Positions 1 through 8,767 of a stretch of 64,000 nt of DNA are shown in pieces. Source of the stretch: Hyphomicrobiales bacterium (GTDB lineage: Bacteria > Pseudomonadota > Alphaproteobacteria > Rhizobiales > Beijerinckiaceae); assembly GCA_930633495.1 (NCBI GenBank), contig CAKNFJ010000001.1, forward strand, positions 3,681,001 through 3,745,000, read 5' to 3'. The notes beneath the pieces were generated by a model. That model searched no databases. It saw nothing but the letters and a program-made list of their open reading frames with translations, and was not told the DNA's origin. Numbering within the stretch: the first letter of the stretch is position 1; each line of letters opens with the position of its first letter. Made by a program: the position numbers and the translations under genes.

Positions 1-1
1 G

Positions 2-802
2 GCTTTCGCCATGGAGTTCATGCCGCGCATCACCCGCGCCCAGGTCATGGACGTGTTGTCCTCTCAGGCAAACCTCGCTGGCTACCGGGCCGTGATCGAC
101 GGCGCGGCCGAATATGGCCGGGCTCTGCCGATGATGATGACGGCGGCGGGCACCGTTCCGGCGGCGAAAATCTTCATCATGGGCGTCGGCGTCGCGGGCC
201 TGCAGGCGATCGCCACCGCGCGCCGCCTCGGCGCCATCGTGACCGCGACCGACGTGCGTCCCGCTACCAAGGAGCAGGTCGAGTCGCTCGGCGCCAAGTT
301 CCTCGCCGTCGAAGACGAGGAGTTCAAGCAGGCGCAGACCGCCGGCGGCTACGCCAAGGAGATGTCCAAGGAGTACCAGGCGAAGCAGGCGGAACTGACC
401 GCCAGCCACATCGCCAAGCAGGACATCGTCATCACCACGGCCCTCATTCCCGGCCGGCCGGCGCCGAGGCTGATCTCGGCGGCGATGGTCGAGAGCATGA
501 AGCCGGGCTCCGTGATCATCGACCTCGCGGTCGAGCGCGGCGGCAATTGCGAGCTCGCCAAGCCCGGCGAGGTCGTGACGACCGACAACGGCGTCAAGAT
601 CGTCGGGCATCTCAACGTGCCCGGACGCCTCGCCGCCACGTCGTCCTCGCTCTACGCCAAGAACCTCCTCGCCTTCGTCGAGACGCTGATCGACAAGGCC
701 GAGAAGAAGCTCGCGGTGAACTGGGACGATGAGCTGGTGAAGGCAACCGCCCTGACGAAGGACGGCGCCGTCATCCATCCGAATTTCGCGCCGAAGGCCT
801 GA
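2..802 (+). CDS. pntAA: NAD(P) transhydrogenase subunit alpha part 1 (PntAA), 5' truncated by window edge
   Basis: This is the NAD(H)-binding domain I subunit of the proton-translocating transhydrogenase, which transfers hydride from NADH to NADP+ at the inner membrane. The reading frame is open to the window edge. The visible 266 residues begin inside the protein, since the family is about 370-380 aa, so the first ATG at 11 is internal. Landmarks are the [16 protein letters not shown] segment near the start and the Rossmann motif GVGVAGLQA at about visible residues 60-68, followed by a VTATDVRPA strand. Genes pntAB and pntB follow directly in the same direction, giving the three-gene split architecture common in Alphaproteobacteria. 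The family call is firm; only the start is missing. Confidence 0.97.
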   Translation, partial: AFAMEFMPRITRAQVMDVLSSQANLAGYRAVIDGAAEYGRALPMMMTAAGTVPAAKIFIMGVGVAGLQAIATARRLGAIVTATDVRPATKEQVESLGAKFLAVEDEEFKQAQTAGGYAKEMSKEYQAKQAELTASHIAKQDIVITTALIPGRPAPRLISAAMVESMKPGSVIIDLAVERGGNCELAKPGEVVTTDNGVKIVGHLNVPGRLAATSSSLYAKNLLAFVETLIDKAEKKLAVNWDDELVKATALTKDGAVIHPNFAPKA

Positions 803-819
803 GCGAAGGAATTCCGACC

Positions 820-1254
820 ATGGCAAATCCCTCTCCCGAACAGGCTCTGGAACAGGCCCGCAACGCGGCGGCCCTCGCCAAGCAGGCGGCCGAGCTCGCC
901 GAGCGCTATGCCGATCAGGCGGCGGCGGCGGCCAGCATCGCGACCGGCGGCGTCGATCCGACGGTGTTCCGCCTCGCCATCTTCGTGCTCGCCGTCTTCG
1001 TCGGCTACTACGTCGTCTGGTCGGTGACGCCGGCCCTGCATACGCCTCTGATGTCGGTCACCAACGCGATCTCCTCGGTCATCGTCGTCGGCGCGCTGCT
1101 GGCAGTCGGCGTCTCCGCCGCGGATGCCATGGGCGACGGCCCGGTCTGGGCCAAGCTCTTCGGCTTCGTGGCCCTGGTGCTGGCCTCGGTGAACATCTTC
1201 GGCGGCTTCCTCGTCACAGAGCGCATGCTCGCGATGTACAAGAAGAAGGGCTGA
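820..1254 (+). CDS. pntAB: NAD(P) transhydrogenase subunit alpha part 2 (PntAB)
   Basis: This 144-aa membrane subunit carries the alpha-side helices of the proton channel (domain II). A hydrophilic, alanine-rich N-terminus of about 45 residues precedes three or four hydrophobic segments at roughly residues 48-67, 75-95 and 103-128. The protein ends in a short basic tail (MYKKKG). It lies 17 bp after pntAA and 3 bp before pntB, so the three are almost certainly one operon. Its length fits the PntAB family. Confidence 0.93.
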   Translation: MANPSPEQALEQARNAAALAKQAAELAERYADQAAAAASIATGGVDPTVFRLAIFVLAVFVGYYVVWSVTPALHTPLMSVTNAISSVIVVGALLAVGVSAADAMGDGPVWAKLFGFVALVLASVNIFGGFLVTERMLAMYKKKG

Positions 1255-1257
1255 CGC

Positions 1258-2664
1258 ATGGCCGCGAATCTCTCAGCCCTGCTCTACGTCGTCTCCGGCG
1301 TCCTGTTCATCATGGCCCTTCGGGGCCTGTCGCATCCGACGACGTCCCGCCAGGGCAATCGCTACGGCATGATCGGCATGGCGATCGCCATCGTCACGAC
1401 CGTGCTGTTCTTCCCGCCGGCCGGGGCCTCCGGCTGGCTGCTGGTCGCCCTCGGCATCGCCATCGGCGGCGGCATCGGCGCAGTCATGGCCAAGCGCGTG
1501 CAGATGACGCAGATGCCGCAGCTGGTCGCCTTCTTCCATTCGCTGGTCGGTCTCGCCGCAGTGCTGGTGGCCGCCGCGGCGCTCTATGCGCCGGAAGCCT
1601 TCGGCATCGGCCGTGCCGGCGCGATCAAGGGCGCCAGCCTGTTCGAAATGGCGCTCGGCGTCGCCATCGGCGCGATCACCTTTACCGGCTCGATCATCGC
1701 CTTCCTCAAGCTCGACGGGCGGATGAGCGGCAAGCCGATCATGCTGCCGCAGCGCCATGGCATCAATATCGGCCTCGGCATCGCGCTCGTCGTGCTGCTT
1801 GCGATCTTCATCAAGAGCGAGAGCCATGCGGTGTTCTGGCTGATCGTCGCGGTTTCGCTGCTGCTCGGCGTCCTGCTGATCATCCCGATCGGCGGCGCCG
1901 ACATGCCGGTCGTCGTCTCGATGCTGAACTCCTATTCCGGCTGGGCGGCCGCCGGCATCGGCTTCACGCTGGGCAACATGGCGCTGATCATCACCGGCGC
2001 GCTGGTCGGCTCGTCGGGCGCTATCCTGTCCTACATCATGTGCAAGGCGATGAACCGGAGCTTCATTTCGGTCATCCTCGGCGGCTTCGGCGGCGACGAC
2101 GCCGCGGCTGGCGCCGGTGGGGCCGTGGAGGCCAGGCCGGTCAAGCAGGGCTCTCCGGACGACGCGGCCTACATCATGAAGAATGCCGGCAAGGTCATCA
2201 TCGTGCCCGGCTACGGCATGGCGGTGGCGCAGGCGCAGCATACGCTGCGCGAGATGGCCGACTTGCTCAAGAAGGAGGGCGTCGAAGTCAAATACGCCAT
2301 CCATCCGGTCGCGGGCCGCATGCCCGGCCATATGAACGTGCTGCTGGCGGAGGCCAACGTGCCCTATGACGAGGTCTTCGAGCTCGAGGACATCAACTCG
2401 GAATTCGGCCAGGCCGACGTCGCCTTCGTCATCGGCGCCAACGACGTCACCAACCCGGCCGCGAAGACCGACAAGTCCTCGCCGATCTACGGCATGCCGA
2501 TCCTCGATGTCGAGAAGGCCAAGACCGTGCTCTTCATCAAGCGCGGCATGGCCGCCGGCTATGCCGGCGTCGAGAACGAGCTGTTCTTCCGGCCCAACAC
2601 CATGATGCTCTTCGGCGACGCCAAGAAGGTCACCGACGAGATCGTCAAGGCGATGGCGCACTGA
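1258..2664 (+). CDS. pntB: NAD(P) transhydrogenase subunit beta (PntB)
   Basis: The 468-aa beta subunit supplies most of the proton-channel helices and the NADP(H)-binding domain III. About the first 280 residues are a run of hydrophobic helices. A short alanine/glycine-rich linker follows at about 285-300, and then the soluble domain with the conserved VPGYGMAVAQAQ nucleotide loop and HPVAGRMPGHMNVLLAEA. The start lies 3 bp after the pntAB stop. A strong intrinsic terminator follows the stop by about 80 bp and closes the operon. Confidence 0.97.
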   Translation: MAANLSALLYVVSGVLFIMALRGLSHPTTSRQGNRYGMIGMAIAIVTTVLFFPPAGASGWLLVALGIAIGGGIGAVMAKRVQMTQMPQLVAFFHSLVGLAAVLVAAAALYAPEAFGIGRAGAIKGASLFEMALGVAIGAITFTGSIIAFLKLDGRMSGKPIMLPQRHGINIGLGIALVVLLAIFIKSESHAVFWLIVAVSLLLGVLLIIPIGGADMPVVVSMLNSYSGWAAAGIGFTLGNMALIITGALVGSSGAILSYIMCKAMNRSFISVILGGFGGDDAAAGAGGAVEARPVKQGSPDDAAYIMKNAGKVIIVPGYGMAVAQAQHTLREMADLLKKEGVEVKYAIHPVAGRMPGHMNVLLAEANVPYDEVFELEDINSEFGQADVAFVIGANDVTNPAAKTDKSSPIYGMPILDVEKAKTVLFIKRGMAAGYAGVENELFFRPNTMMLFGDAKKVTDEIVKAMAH

Positions 2665-2746
2665 AGGGTCTGTAAAAGCGCACACCGCCTTTGTGACGAA
2701 GGCCGGTTCGAGAACCGACGGGCGTTCCCGTCATCGGATTGCTGCA

Positions 2747-2779
2747 AAGGGCCGGCTTGATCGCCGGCCCTTTCGCTTT
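2747..2779 (+). terminator. Intrinsic terminator of the pnt operon
   Basis: An 8-bp perfect GC stem (GGGCCGGC, 2749-2756; GCCGGCCC, 2763-2770) with a 6-nt loop is followed by TTTCGCTTT. It lies about 85 bp after the pntB stop. Confidence 0.8.
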
Positions 2780-2795
2780 CCGGCCCGGCCTCGTG

Positions 2796-3656
2796 ATGAT
2801 TCTGCGCCTCCTGCGGCTCTTCGCCGTCTTCGGCCTTACCGGCTATCTCGGCCTGCTGGGCCTGCTTTATCTCCGGCAGCGCGAGCTGATGTACCCTCGC
2901 GATCCGGCGAAGGCCGACATCGCCATGGCGGGCTTGGTTGCCGGGTAGGAAGCGATCGTCGCCACCGCCGATGGCGAGCGGCTCGTCGTCTGGATCGTGC
3001 CGCCGCGGGCGGGCAAGCCCGTCCTGCTTTATTTCCATGGCAATGCCGGCAACCTCGCGCGGACGGGCCGGACGGGCCGCTTCCGAGCGCTGACGGAGGA
3101 TGGCACCGGCCTCTTCGCGGTGAGCTATCGCGGCTATGGTGGTTCTACCGGCAGCCCGAGCGAGGAGGGGCTGCTGCAGGATGCGCGGGCAGCCTATGGC
3201 GCGGCCGCAGACCGCTTCGGTACCAGTCGCCTGATCGGCTACGGCGAATCGTTGGGGACGGGCGTCGTCCTGAAGCTGGCGGCGGAGGTGCCGCTGCAGG
3301 CCGTGATCCTCGAGGCACCCTATCTGTCGACGGCCGCCGTGGCGCAGGCCGTCTACCCCTATGTTCCGGTGGGGCTGCTGATGAAGGACCAGTTCCGTTC
3401 GGACGAGGTCGTCGGGCGGGTCAAGGTGCCGCTGCTCGTCATGCATGGCGAGCGCGATCAGGTCATCTCCTCTGCTCAAGGGAAGGCGCTCTACGCGCTC
3501 GCCAACCCGCCCAAGCGCTTCCTGCGCTTCCCCGCGGGGCGGCATGAGGACCTGCCGCAATACGGCTCGCTTGCCGAGGTGCGGCGCTTTCTGGCGGATG
3601 TCGAGGCGGGCAGGCTGACAGGCGCGGAAAGCCGCGACGCCGGATCATCGAACTGA
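2796..3656 (+). pseudogene. Alpha/beta hydrolase interrupted by an in-frame amber codon
   Basis: The frame starting at ATG 2796 encodes an N-terminal membrane anchor (LRLLRLFAVFGLTGYLGLL) and then a serine-hydrolase fold. TAG at 2946-2948 stops it after 50 residues. The same frame continues without any shift to 3656 and holds the rest of the domain: LLYFHGNAGN oxyanion strand, GYGES-LG nucleophile elbow, HGERDQ acid loop and GRHEDL histidine. The whole frame is about 286 codons, usual for membrane-anchored hydrolases of the BEM46/YfhR type. Because only one codon is wrong, this is either a recent nonsense mutation or a base-call error. A second gene with the same defect lies at 41777-42361. 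Confidence 0.8.
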
Positions 3657-3683
3657 ACGTCGTCTTCAGCCCGATGCTCTGGC

Positions 3684-3706
3684 GAGCCGGCGGCGAAGGC
3701 CGGCTC
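3684..3706. terminator. Hairpin between convergent genes
   Basis: An 8-bp perfect inverted repeat (GAGCCGGC, 3684-3691; GCCGGCTC, 3699-3706) lies in the 60-bp space between the hydrolase pseudogene and the TPR lipoprotein gene. There is no T-run, so a terminator function is only likely from its position. Confidence 0.4.
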
Positions 3707-3716
3707 GACGCGCCGA

Positions 3717-4565
3717 TCAGCTACGGAACAGGCCGCCGCCGCCGAGACGGGACTGGCCGGCGCGTGCCTGGGCGTTGTTGCCGTCGAGGCCGAGCGCGCG
3801 CTGATAGGCTTCCGAGGCTTCCGTCTTCTTGCCGAGCTTCTCGAAAGCGAAGCCCCGGCCGGCCCAGGCGTCGGCATTGCGGTTGTCGACATTGAGCGCT
3901 GCCGTGAAATCCTCCAGCGCGGCGTCGTATTTGCCGAGCGCGTTCAGGCTCTGGCCGCGGGCGATGTAGGGGGGCGCGGTGTAGGGATTGCGGTCGATCA
4001 CCGAATCGAAATCGGTGACGGCATGCTGATGCTGGCCTTCCTTCTGGTAGACGAGGCCGCGCGCATGGAAGGCCTCCGCCGCTTCCGGGTTGAGGCGGAT
4101 GGCGGTGTTGAGGTCGGCGATGGCCTGCTGGCTGTTGCCCTGCTGGCGCAGCAGGTTGGCGCGGGCGACATAGGCCGGCGCGTAGTTCGGGTTCGCCGTG
4201 GTGGCACGGTTGAAATCGGCGAGCGCGGCATCGTTGCGGCCGCTCTGACGCAGCGCGAGGCCGCGATTCGTATAGGCCGAGGCGAGATTCGGATCGATCT
4301 GCACCGCCTTGGTGAAATCCGAGATCGCATCGGAGAAGCGGCCGACGCGGGCATAGGCGGCTCCACGGGTATTGTAGGCGCCGGGATCGTTGGGGTTGCG
4401 GCTGATGACCTCGGTCAGCGAGCCGATATTGACGTTGGCGTCGGCGGTGTCGCGGGTGTCGAGTTCGGCGATGGCGGGCTGGGAGGAGAGGCCGGAGACG
4501 GTGTCGCAGCCTGCGAGCGCCAATGCCATGCCGGCTGCGGCCAGCCAATATCTGCCTCGGATCAT
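3717..4565 (-). CDS. TPR-repeat lipoprotein
   Basis: This 282-aa protein has a lipoprotein signal (MIRGRYWLAAAGMALALAGC), with the modified Cys near residue 20. It then has an acidic linker and about six consecutive tetratricopeptide repeats (motifs such as AYNTRGAAYARVGRFSDAI and AYTNRGLALRQSGRNDAAL) to residue ~270, and a glycine-rich tail ending in LFRS. The frame is open 165 nt further upstream, but that part is arginine-rich and non-conserved in style, so the ATG before the signal peptide is chosen. It probably acts as a periplasmic, membrane-anchored scaffold. No partner can be named from the context. Confidence 0.85.
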   Translation of the reverse strand: MIRGRYWLAAAGMALALAGCDTVSGLSSQPAIAELDTRDTADANVNIGSLTEVISRNPNDPGAYNTRGAAYARVGRFSDAISDFTKAVQIDPNLASAYTNRGLALRQSGRNDAALADFNRATTANPNYAPAYVARANLLRQQGNSQQAIADLNTAIRLNPEAAEAFHARGLVYQKEGQHQHAVTDFDSVIDRNPYTAPPYIARGQSLNALGKYDAALEDFTAALNVDNRNADAWAGRGFAFEKLGKKTEASEAYQRALGLDGNNAQARAGQSRLGGGGLFRS

Positions 4566-4720
4566 GCTCTGCCTCTTTGGTTCCGTGCTTCGTCTGCCGC
4601 TTCGCCCCGACCCTGGAGGCTGATCCGGCGCAATGCCGGCAGCGGCGTCCCTGCGCTCCCCAGCCGACAGCGCCTCGCGGAGAGAACGCCTGAAACCCGC
4701 CAAAACTTGGTTAACGCAGC

Positions 4721-4757
4721 TGAAAAACAAGAGCGCCCGGAGCGGGCTCCAGGCGCA
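4721..4757 (-). terminator. Intrinsic terminator of rpsU
   Basis: Read on the minus strand, GCGCC-T-GGAGC / GCTCC-G-GGCGC forms a 10-bp stem with one mismatch and a 2-nt core gap, followed by TCTTGTTTTT. It lies 52 bp beyond the rpsU stop. Confidence 0.7.
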
Positions 4758-4808
4758 ACTCGCTATCGGCCCTGCGTCCAGAGCGGCCGGAAGGCCGCCC
4801 GGAGCGCG

Positions 4809-5042
4809 TCAGGGGCGCTTCGGCTTCACCGGCGCGGGCAGGAGGCCTTCGCGCTGCAGCTTCTTGCGGACGAGCTTGCGGGCGCGGCGGACGGCCTCGG
4901 CCTTCTCGCGCGCCTTCTTCTCGGAGGGCTTCTCGTAGTGACCGCGGAGCTTCATCTCACGGAAGATACCTTCGCGCTGCATCTTCTTCTTGAGAGCGCG
5001 GAGAGCCTGATCGACATTGTTGTCGCGAACGAGAACCTGCAC
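4809..5042 (-). CDS. rpsU: 30S ribosomal protein S21
   Basis: S21 is a small basic protein of the 30S subunit platform, needed for mRNA selection. The 77-aa product starts [20 protein letters not shown] and contains [20 protein letters not shown], the family signature, followed by the arginine/lysine-rich C-terminal helix. The tail is slightly longer than in enterobacteria, as usual for Rhizobiales. It is monocistronic: purK ends about 150 bp upstream and a terminator follows. Confidence 0.97.
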   Translation of the reverse strand: MQVLVRDNNVDQALRALKKKMQREGIFREMKLRGHYEKPSEKKAREKAEAVRRARKLVRKKLQREGLLPAPVKPKRP

Positions 5043-5155
5043 GTGAAACGTCCGTCCTTAGCGGTTGATCCAAGAATAAGGGCCGGCGACGGCACGAGGC
5101 ACATCGCTCGAAGGTTCGTGCCGATAGCAGAATTCAATTTGCCTGTCCACGCCAC

Positions 5156-5176
5156 AAACCCGTGAAAATCGGGTTT
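5156..5176 (-). terminator. Hairpin after purK
   Basis: Minus-strand stem AAACCCG/CGGGTTT (5156-5162 and 5170-5176) with a 7-nt AT-rich loop lies 15 bp beyond the purK stop. The stem is short, so this is a moderate terminator candidate. Confidence 0.5.
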
Positions 5177-5191
5177 CCGACGGTTTCGGGA

Positions 5192-6292
5192 CTAGGCGTC
5201 CTCGCTCATGACCCGGGTGACATGGCCCATCTTGCGGCCGGGGCGGGCGTCGCGCTTGCCGTAGAGGTGCAGATGGGCGCCGGGCTCGGCCAGAATCTCG
5301 CGCCAGCGCAGCGCGGCGTCGCCGATCAGATTCTCCATCTCGACCCGGCCCCTGCGGGCGGTATCTCCCAGCGGGAAGCCGCAGACGGCGCGGACATGCT
5401 GGTGGAACTGCGAGGTCTGCGCGCCCTCGCTCGTCCAATGCCCGGAATTATGCACGCGGGGCGCGATCTCATTGATGACGATGCGCTGGGCGTCACCTTC
5501 TTCCAGCACGAACATCTCGACGGCGAAGACGCCGACATAGCCGAGCGCTTCGCCGATGCGACGCGCGGCTTCTCGCGCGGCGTCGCAAGCTCCGGCCGAG
5601 AGATTCGCCGGAACATGGGTGAAGGCGAGGATATGGTCGCGGTGCTCGTTCTCGCAGACGTCGAAGGCGGCGAAGGCACCGTCGAGGCCGCGCGCGGCCA
5701 CCACCGAGACCTCGCGGGCGAAGGGCACGAACCCTTCCAGGATCGCCGGGAAACGGCCGATCGCCTCATAGGCCTCCGCCAGATCGCTGCCGGGAGCGAT
5801 CTTGACCTGCCCCTTGCCGTCGTAGCCGAAGCGCCGCGTCTTCAGCACGCAGGGGCGGCCGAGCTCGGCGACCGCCTTCTCGAGGTCGGCGAGCGAATCG
5901 ACGGCGCGGAAGGGCGCGACCGGCAGGCCGAGATCCGCGACGAAGCTCTTCTCGCTGAGGCGGTCCTGCGTCACGGCGAGCGCGCGGGCGCCGGGATGGA
6001 GCGGGACGCGGCCGGCCAGGAAGGCGGCTGTCGCGGCCGGAACGTTCTCGAATTCGTAGGTGACGACATCGACGGCGCCGGCGAAGGCGGCGAGTGCCGC
6101 CTCGTCGTCATAGCCGGCGATACTGTGCCGGGCCGCGACGTCGAAGGCCGGGCTGTCGGTCTCCGGCGCGAAGATGTGGCAGCGGATGCCGAGATCGGCC
6201 GCGGCGAGCGCCATCATGCGGGCGAGCTGGCCACCGCCGAGAATGCCGAGCACGGCGCCGGGGGCGAGGCCGGTGGGGACGGGCGGGCTCAT
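5192..6292 (-). CDS. purK: N5-carboxyaminoimidazole ribonucleotide synthase
   Basis: PurK uses ATP and bicarbonate to convert AIR to N5-CAIR in purine synthesis. The 366-aa product has the N-terminal [11 protein letters not shown] loop, [10 protein letters not shown], the ATP-grasp core ([35 protein letters not shown]) and the Mg-binding [13 protein letters not shown]. The frame is open much further upstream, but that part overlaps purE. The ATG at 6292 overlaps the purE stop by four bases (ATGA) and fits the family start, so the two genes are translationally coupled. Confidence 0.97.
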   Translation of the reverse strand: MSPPVPTGLAPGAVLGILGGGQLARMMALAAADLGIRCHIFAPETDSPAFDVAARHSIAGYDDEAALAAFAGAVDVVTYEFENVPAATAAFLAGRVPLHPGARALAVTQDRLSEKSFVADLGLPVAPFRAVDSLADLEKAVAELGRPCVLKTRRFGYDGKGQVKIAPGSDLAEAYEAIGRFPAILEGFVPFAREVSVVAARGLDGAFAAFDVCENEHRDHILAFTHVPANLSAGACDAAREAARRIGEALGYVGVFAVEMFVLEEGDAQRIVINEIAPRVHNSGHWTSEGAQTSQFHQHVRAVCGFPLGDTARRGRVEMENLIGDAALRWREILAEPGAHLHLYGKRDARPGRKMGHVTRVMSEDA

Positions 6293-6789
6293 GCGTCCTC
6301 GCGGTTGGGGCGCTCGGCGATGCCGGCGCTCTGGCGGGCACGGTAGGTGTCGAGCCGTTCCGCCAGCTTGTCGTCCGAAAGCGCCAGCACTGCGGCGGCG
6401 AGGAGAGCGGCGTTGACGGCGCCGGCCCGGCCGATCGCAAGCGTGCCGACCGGGATGCCGGCGGGCATCTGGACGATCGAGAGCAGGCTGTCCTGGCCCG
6501 AGAGGGCCTTGGATTCGACCGGGACGCCGAAGACCGGCAGCGGGGTCAGCGAGGCCGTCATGCCCGGCAGATGCGCGGCTCCGCCGGCTCCGGCGATCAC
6601 CACCTTGAACCCTTCGGCCTTGGCCCCCTTCGCGAAGGTGAAGAGGCGCTCCGGGGTGCGATGGGCCGAGACGATGCGGGCGTCGTAGGGAATGGCGAGG
6701 GCGTCCAGCGCCTCGGCGGCATGGCGCATCGTCGCCCAATCGGACTGACTGCCCATGATGATGGCGACGGGGGGAGTGGTCTCGGCCAT
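6289..6789 (-). CDS. purE: 5-(carboxyamino)imidazole ribonucleotide mutase
   Basis: PurE moves the carboxyl group of N5-CAIR (the PurK product) to give CAIR. The 166-aa protein carries the class I signature: [14 protein letters not shown] near the start, then [11 protein letters not shown] and [14 protein letters not shown], which line the active site. It is the first gene of a two-gene purEK operon. A composite palindromic repeat lies 33 bp upstream of its start codon. Confidence 0.97.
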   Translation of the reverse strand: MAETTPPVAIIMGSQSDWATMRHAAEALDALAIPYDARIVSAHRTPERLFTFAKGAKAEGFKVVIAGAGGAAHLPGMTASLTPLPVFGVPVESKALSGQDSLLSIVQMPAGIPVGTLAIGRAGAVNAALLAAAVLALSDDKLAERLDTYRARQSAGIAERPNREDA

Positions 6790-6821
6790 GGGCTACGCTC
6801 GCGCTCCGCTTCGAGCCCGTT

Positions 6822-6917
6822 CCGGTCAGCGCAAGCTGACCGGTCAAACGGTCTCGCTCCTTATGAGAGAGGCGGATTCACCGATCAGGCTGGAACAACC
6901 TGATCGGACCCGGCTCT
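6822..6917. repeat. Composite palindromic repeat, copy 1 (upstream of purE)
   Basis: Two palindromes are separated by 31 nt. The first is CCGGTCAGC/GCTGACCGG (6822-6830 and 6835-6843). The second is a 43-nt unit (6875-6917) with core arms CCGATCAGG and CCTGATCGG around TGGAACAA. The 43-nt unit matches 6875-like bases at 31651-31693 at 41 of 43 positions. It lies between the purE start and the end of the DUF465 gene, within the purE upstream region. Confidence 0.85.
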
Positions 6918-6996
6918 CGGGGAAGCGCGCGATCTAGACCGTCCGATGCCGGGGAAGCAAGGGCGAATCGGGACGGCGCCGCCGAAACGAGCCGCT

Positions 6997-7221
6997 TCAG
7001 GCGATGATGTCCGGGGTCAGCGCATCCTCGATCTGGGCGATGCGGTCCTTGAGGTAGAGCTTGCGCTTCTTCAACCGCTGCACCTGGATCTGGTTGACCG
7101 CGCCGACATGCTCCAGCGCATCGATGGCGCTGTCGAGATCGCGGTGTTCCTCGCGCAGCCGCGCCAGCTCCGCAGTGAAGGTCTCGACCTCTTCCGGGCT
7201 GAGCTCGAATCCCATGGCCAT
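6997..7221 (-). CDS. DUF465 (YdcH-like) small coiled-coil protein
   Basis: This 74-aa protein starts MAMGFELSPEEVETFTAEL and is helical throughout, with heptad-like spacing and the family segment VQRLKKRKLYLKDRIAQIE near the C-terminus. The open frame extends 36 codons upstream with arginine-rich non-family sequence, so the internal ATG is used. A second DUF465 gene is transcribed divergently at 7445. The function of the family is unknown. Confidence 0.8.
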   Translation of the reverse strand: MAMGFELSPEEVETFTAELARLREEHRDLDSAIDALEHVGAVNQIQVQRLKKRKLYLKDRIAQIEDALTPDIIA

Positions 7222-7444
7222 CTCATCGTCGCCGCAGTTGGGGCCGACTATGCCTTTGCCGCCGCGCGCCCGGCAAGAGCGTCGGCGGCGACGCGAGGGT
7301 CGGAGAATGAACCTATTCACGACTTTCAAGTGGCAAGCCGGCGAGGATCACAGAATCTCATGAATGCCGTGTGACGTCGCAGGGCAGACGCGAAGCCGGC
7401 TCTATGTCAGATTGACCCGTCAATCGCTCATCAGGAGAGTCCAG

Positions 7445-7633
7445 ATGTCGTTGCAAACCCGTCTTGCGGAACTCGAGCGCAAGCACCAGCAGCTTGAAGA
7501 TGCGATCGCCCAGGCGGTGGCGAGTCCGTCTTCCAGCGACCTCAGCGTGGCCGAGCTGAAGCGGAAGAAGTTGCAACTGAAGGATGAGATCGAACGCGTC
7601 CGGCAGACGATTCCGGCGCACACCTTGCATTGA
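7445..7633 (+). CDS. DUF465 (YdcH-like) small coiled-coil protein
   Basis: This 62-aa all-helical protein (MSLQTRLAELERKHQQLEDA) ends with the family segment LKRKKLQLKDEIERVRQTI. A good ribosome site (AGGAGAG) lies 6-12 bases before the ATG. It diverges from the other DUF465 gene at 6997-7221; the two share only the family pattern and are not recent duplicates. A clear intrinsic terminator follows. Function unknown. Confidence 0.85.
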   Translation: MSLQTRLAELERKHQQLEDAIAQAVASPSSSDLSVAELKRKKLQLKDEIERVRQTIPAHTLH

Positions 7634-7681
7634 GACAAGGCGGGCTGCCCGGCCCGTCACGAATTCGATGATGCGGATAGG

Positions 7682-7714
7682 CCGGCCCCTGAAAAGGGGC
7701 CGGTTTTCAATTTT
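7682..7714 (+). terminator. Intrinsic terminator after DUF465 gene
   Basis: Perfect 8-bp stem CCGGCCCC/GGGGCCGG (7682-7689 and 7696-7703) with a TGAAAA loop, followed by TTTTCAATTTT. Confidence 0.85.
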
Positions 7715-7813
7715 GTAGAGGCGTGCGTCAGCGGTTCCCCCAGGGCCGGGAGCGGCGGGAACCTTGTTGCCCGCCGCGGGTTGATCAGCGGCGCTTCAGC
7801 AGGGAGGGATAGC

Positions 7814-8074
7814 ATGGGCATCATCTGGACCATCATCATCGGCTTCGTCGCCGGTCTCGTCGCCAAGTTCATCATGCCGGGCTCGAACGAGCCGTCCGGC
7901 TTCGTGCTGACGACGATCCTCGGCATCGTCGGCGCCTTCGTCGCGACCTATCTCGGCCAAGCGCTCGGCTGGTACGCACCCGGGCAGGGCGCAGGCCTGA
8001 TCGGCGCGGTCGTCGGCGCCATCGTGGTCCTGGTCATCTGGGGCGCGATTTCCGGCCGCAATCGCGCGGCCTGA
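7814..8074 (+). CDS. GlsB/YeaQ/YmgE-family small membrane protein
   Basis: The 86-aa protein is almost entirely hydrophobic, with three predicted helices at about residues 2-20, 28-48 and 58-80. It shows the glycine-rich pattern of the transglycosylase-associated family (GFVAGLVAKFIMPG, GIVGAFVATYLGQ). An AGGGAGGGA ribosome site precedes the ATG. Members are stress-associated inner-membrane proteins of unknown biochemical role. The yidB-like gene follows 35 bp downstream in the same direction. Confidence 0.85.
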   Translation: MGIIWTIIIGFVAGLVAKFIMPGSNEPSGFVLTTILGIVGAFVATYLGQALGWYAPGQGAGLIGAVVGAIVVLVIWGAISGRNRAA

Positions 8075-8109
8075 GCCGGAAGTTCATTCAACGCAGAGGA
8101 GTGAACGTC

Positions 8110-8613
8110 GTGAGTGACGACAACAGCAGCAGTGGCTTTCCGTCCCTGACCGCCCTGCTCGGGCTTCTCGCCGTCGCGGGCTATCAGAACCGCGACAAGA
8201 TCGGCGAATGGCTCGGCGGACGCGGCCAGCCGGAGCCTGGGCAGATTCCGCCCCCCGCATCGCAGCCGGGACAGGCGCAGGCGCTGCCACAGGAGGGCGG
8301 TGGCCTTCTCGGCAGCCTCGGCGGATTGCTCGGGGCCGGCGGCGTCGGTGCCGTGCTCAACAGCGGGCTCGGCGAGCTGGTCGACCGCTTCAACCAGGCG
8401 GGGCAAGGCCAGAAGGCCGATTCCTGGGTGCGCCAGGGACCGAACGAGGATGTCGCCCCGAACGAGCTGGAGCATGCGCTCGGGCCGCAGGTGATCGACG
8501 CCATCGCGCGCCAGACCGGGCTTTCGCGGGAGGACCTGCTGGCGCGGCTGTCGAAGGTCCTGCCTGAGGCCGTCGACAACTACACGCCGGATGGTCGCCT
8601 CAGCCGCGGCTGA
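8110..8613 (+). CDS. YidB-like DUF937 protein
   Basis: This 167-aa protein has a glycine/proline-rich centre (GGLLGSLGGLLGAGGVG) and a C-terminal domain with DSWVRQGPNEDVAPNELEHALG, typical of the YidB branch of DUF937. GTG at 8110 is preferred over GTG 8101 because AGAGGAG at 8094-8100 then sits nine bases upstream. No signal peptide is seen. The family function is unknown. The gene ends facing the acyl-CoA synthetase gene, with a palindromic repeat between them. Confidence 0.75.
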   Translation: MSDDNSSSGFPSLTALLGLLAVAGYQNRDKIGEWLGGRGQPEPGQIPPPASQPGQAQALPQEGGGLLGSLGGLLGAGGVGAVLNSGLGELVDRFNQAGQGQKADSWVRQGPNEDVAPNELEHALGPQVIDAIARQTGLSREDLLARLSKVLPEAVDNYTPDGRLSRG

Positions 8614-8642
8614 AGCCTGAGGGTGGCCGTTCGACGTTCCCG

Positions 8643-8736
8643 CGTCATGGTCGGGCTTGTCCCGGCCATCCACGCCTTCATTGATCGAGGGCGGTGATCA
8701 AGACGTGGATGCTCGCCACAAGGGCGAGCATGACGG
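8643..8736. repeat. REP-like palindromic element between convergent genes
   Basis: The element has CGTCATG...CATGACG ends. It contains two hairpins (GGTCGGG/CCCGGCC-like and GCTCGCC/GGCGAGC) and an inner inverted pair CATCCACG/CGTGGATG. It fills the space between the yidB-like gene and the acyl-CoA synthetase gene. Confidence 0.75.
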
Positions 8737-8767
8737 GTCCGGAGTAGAACGACCGGGTGCGGGCTCC

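Noticed and set aside
1273..2685. 470-codon minus-strand frame opposite pntB
   Set aside because: Antisense shadow with low-complexity charged composition; pntB is certain.
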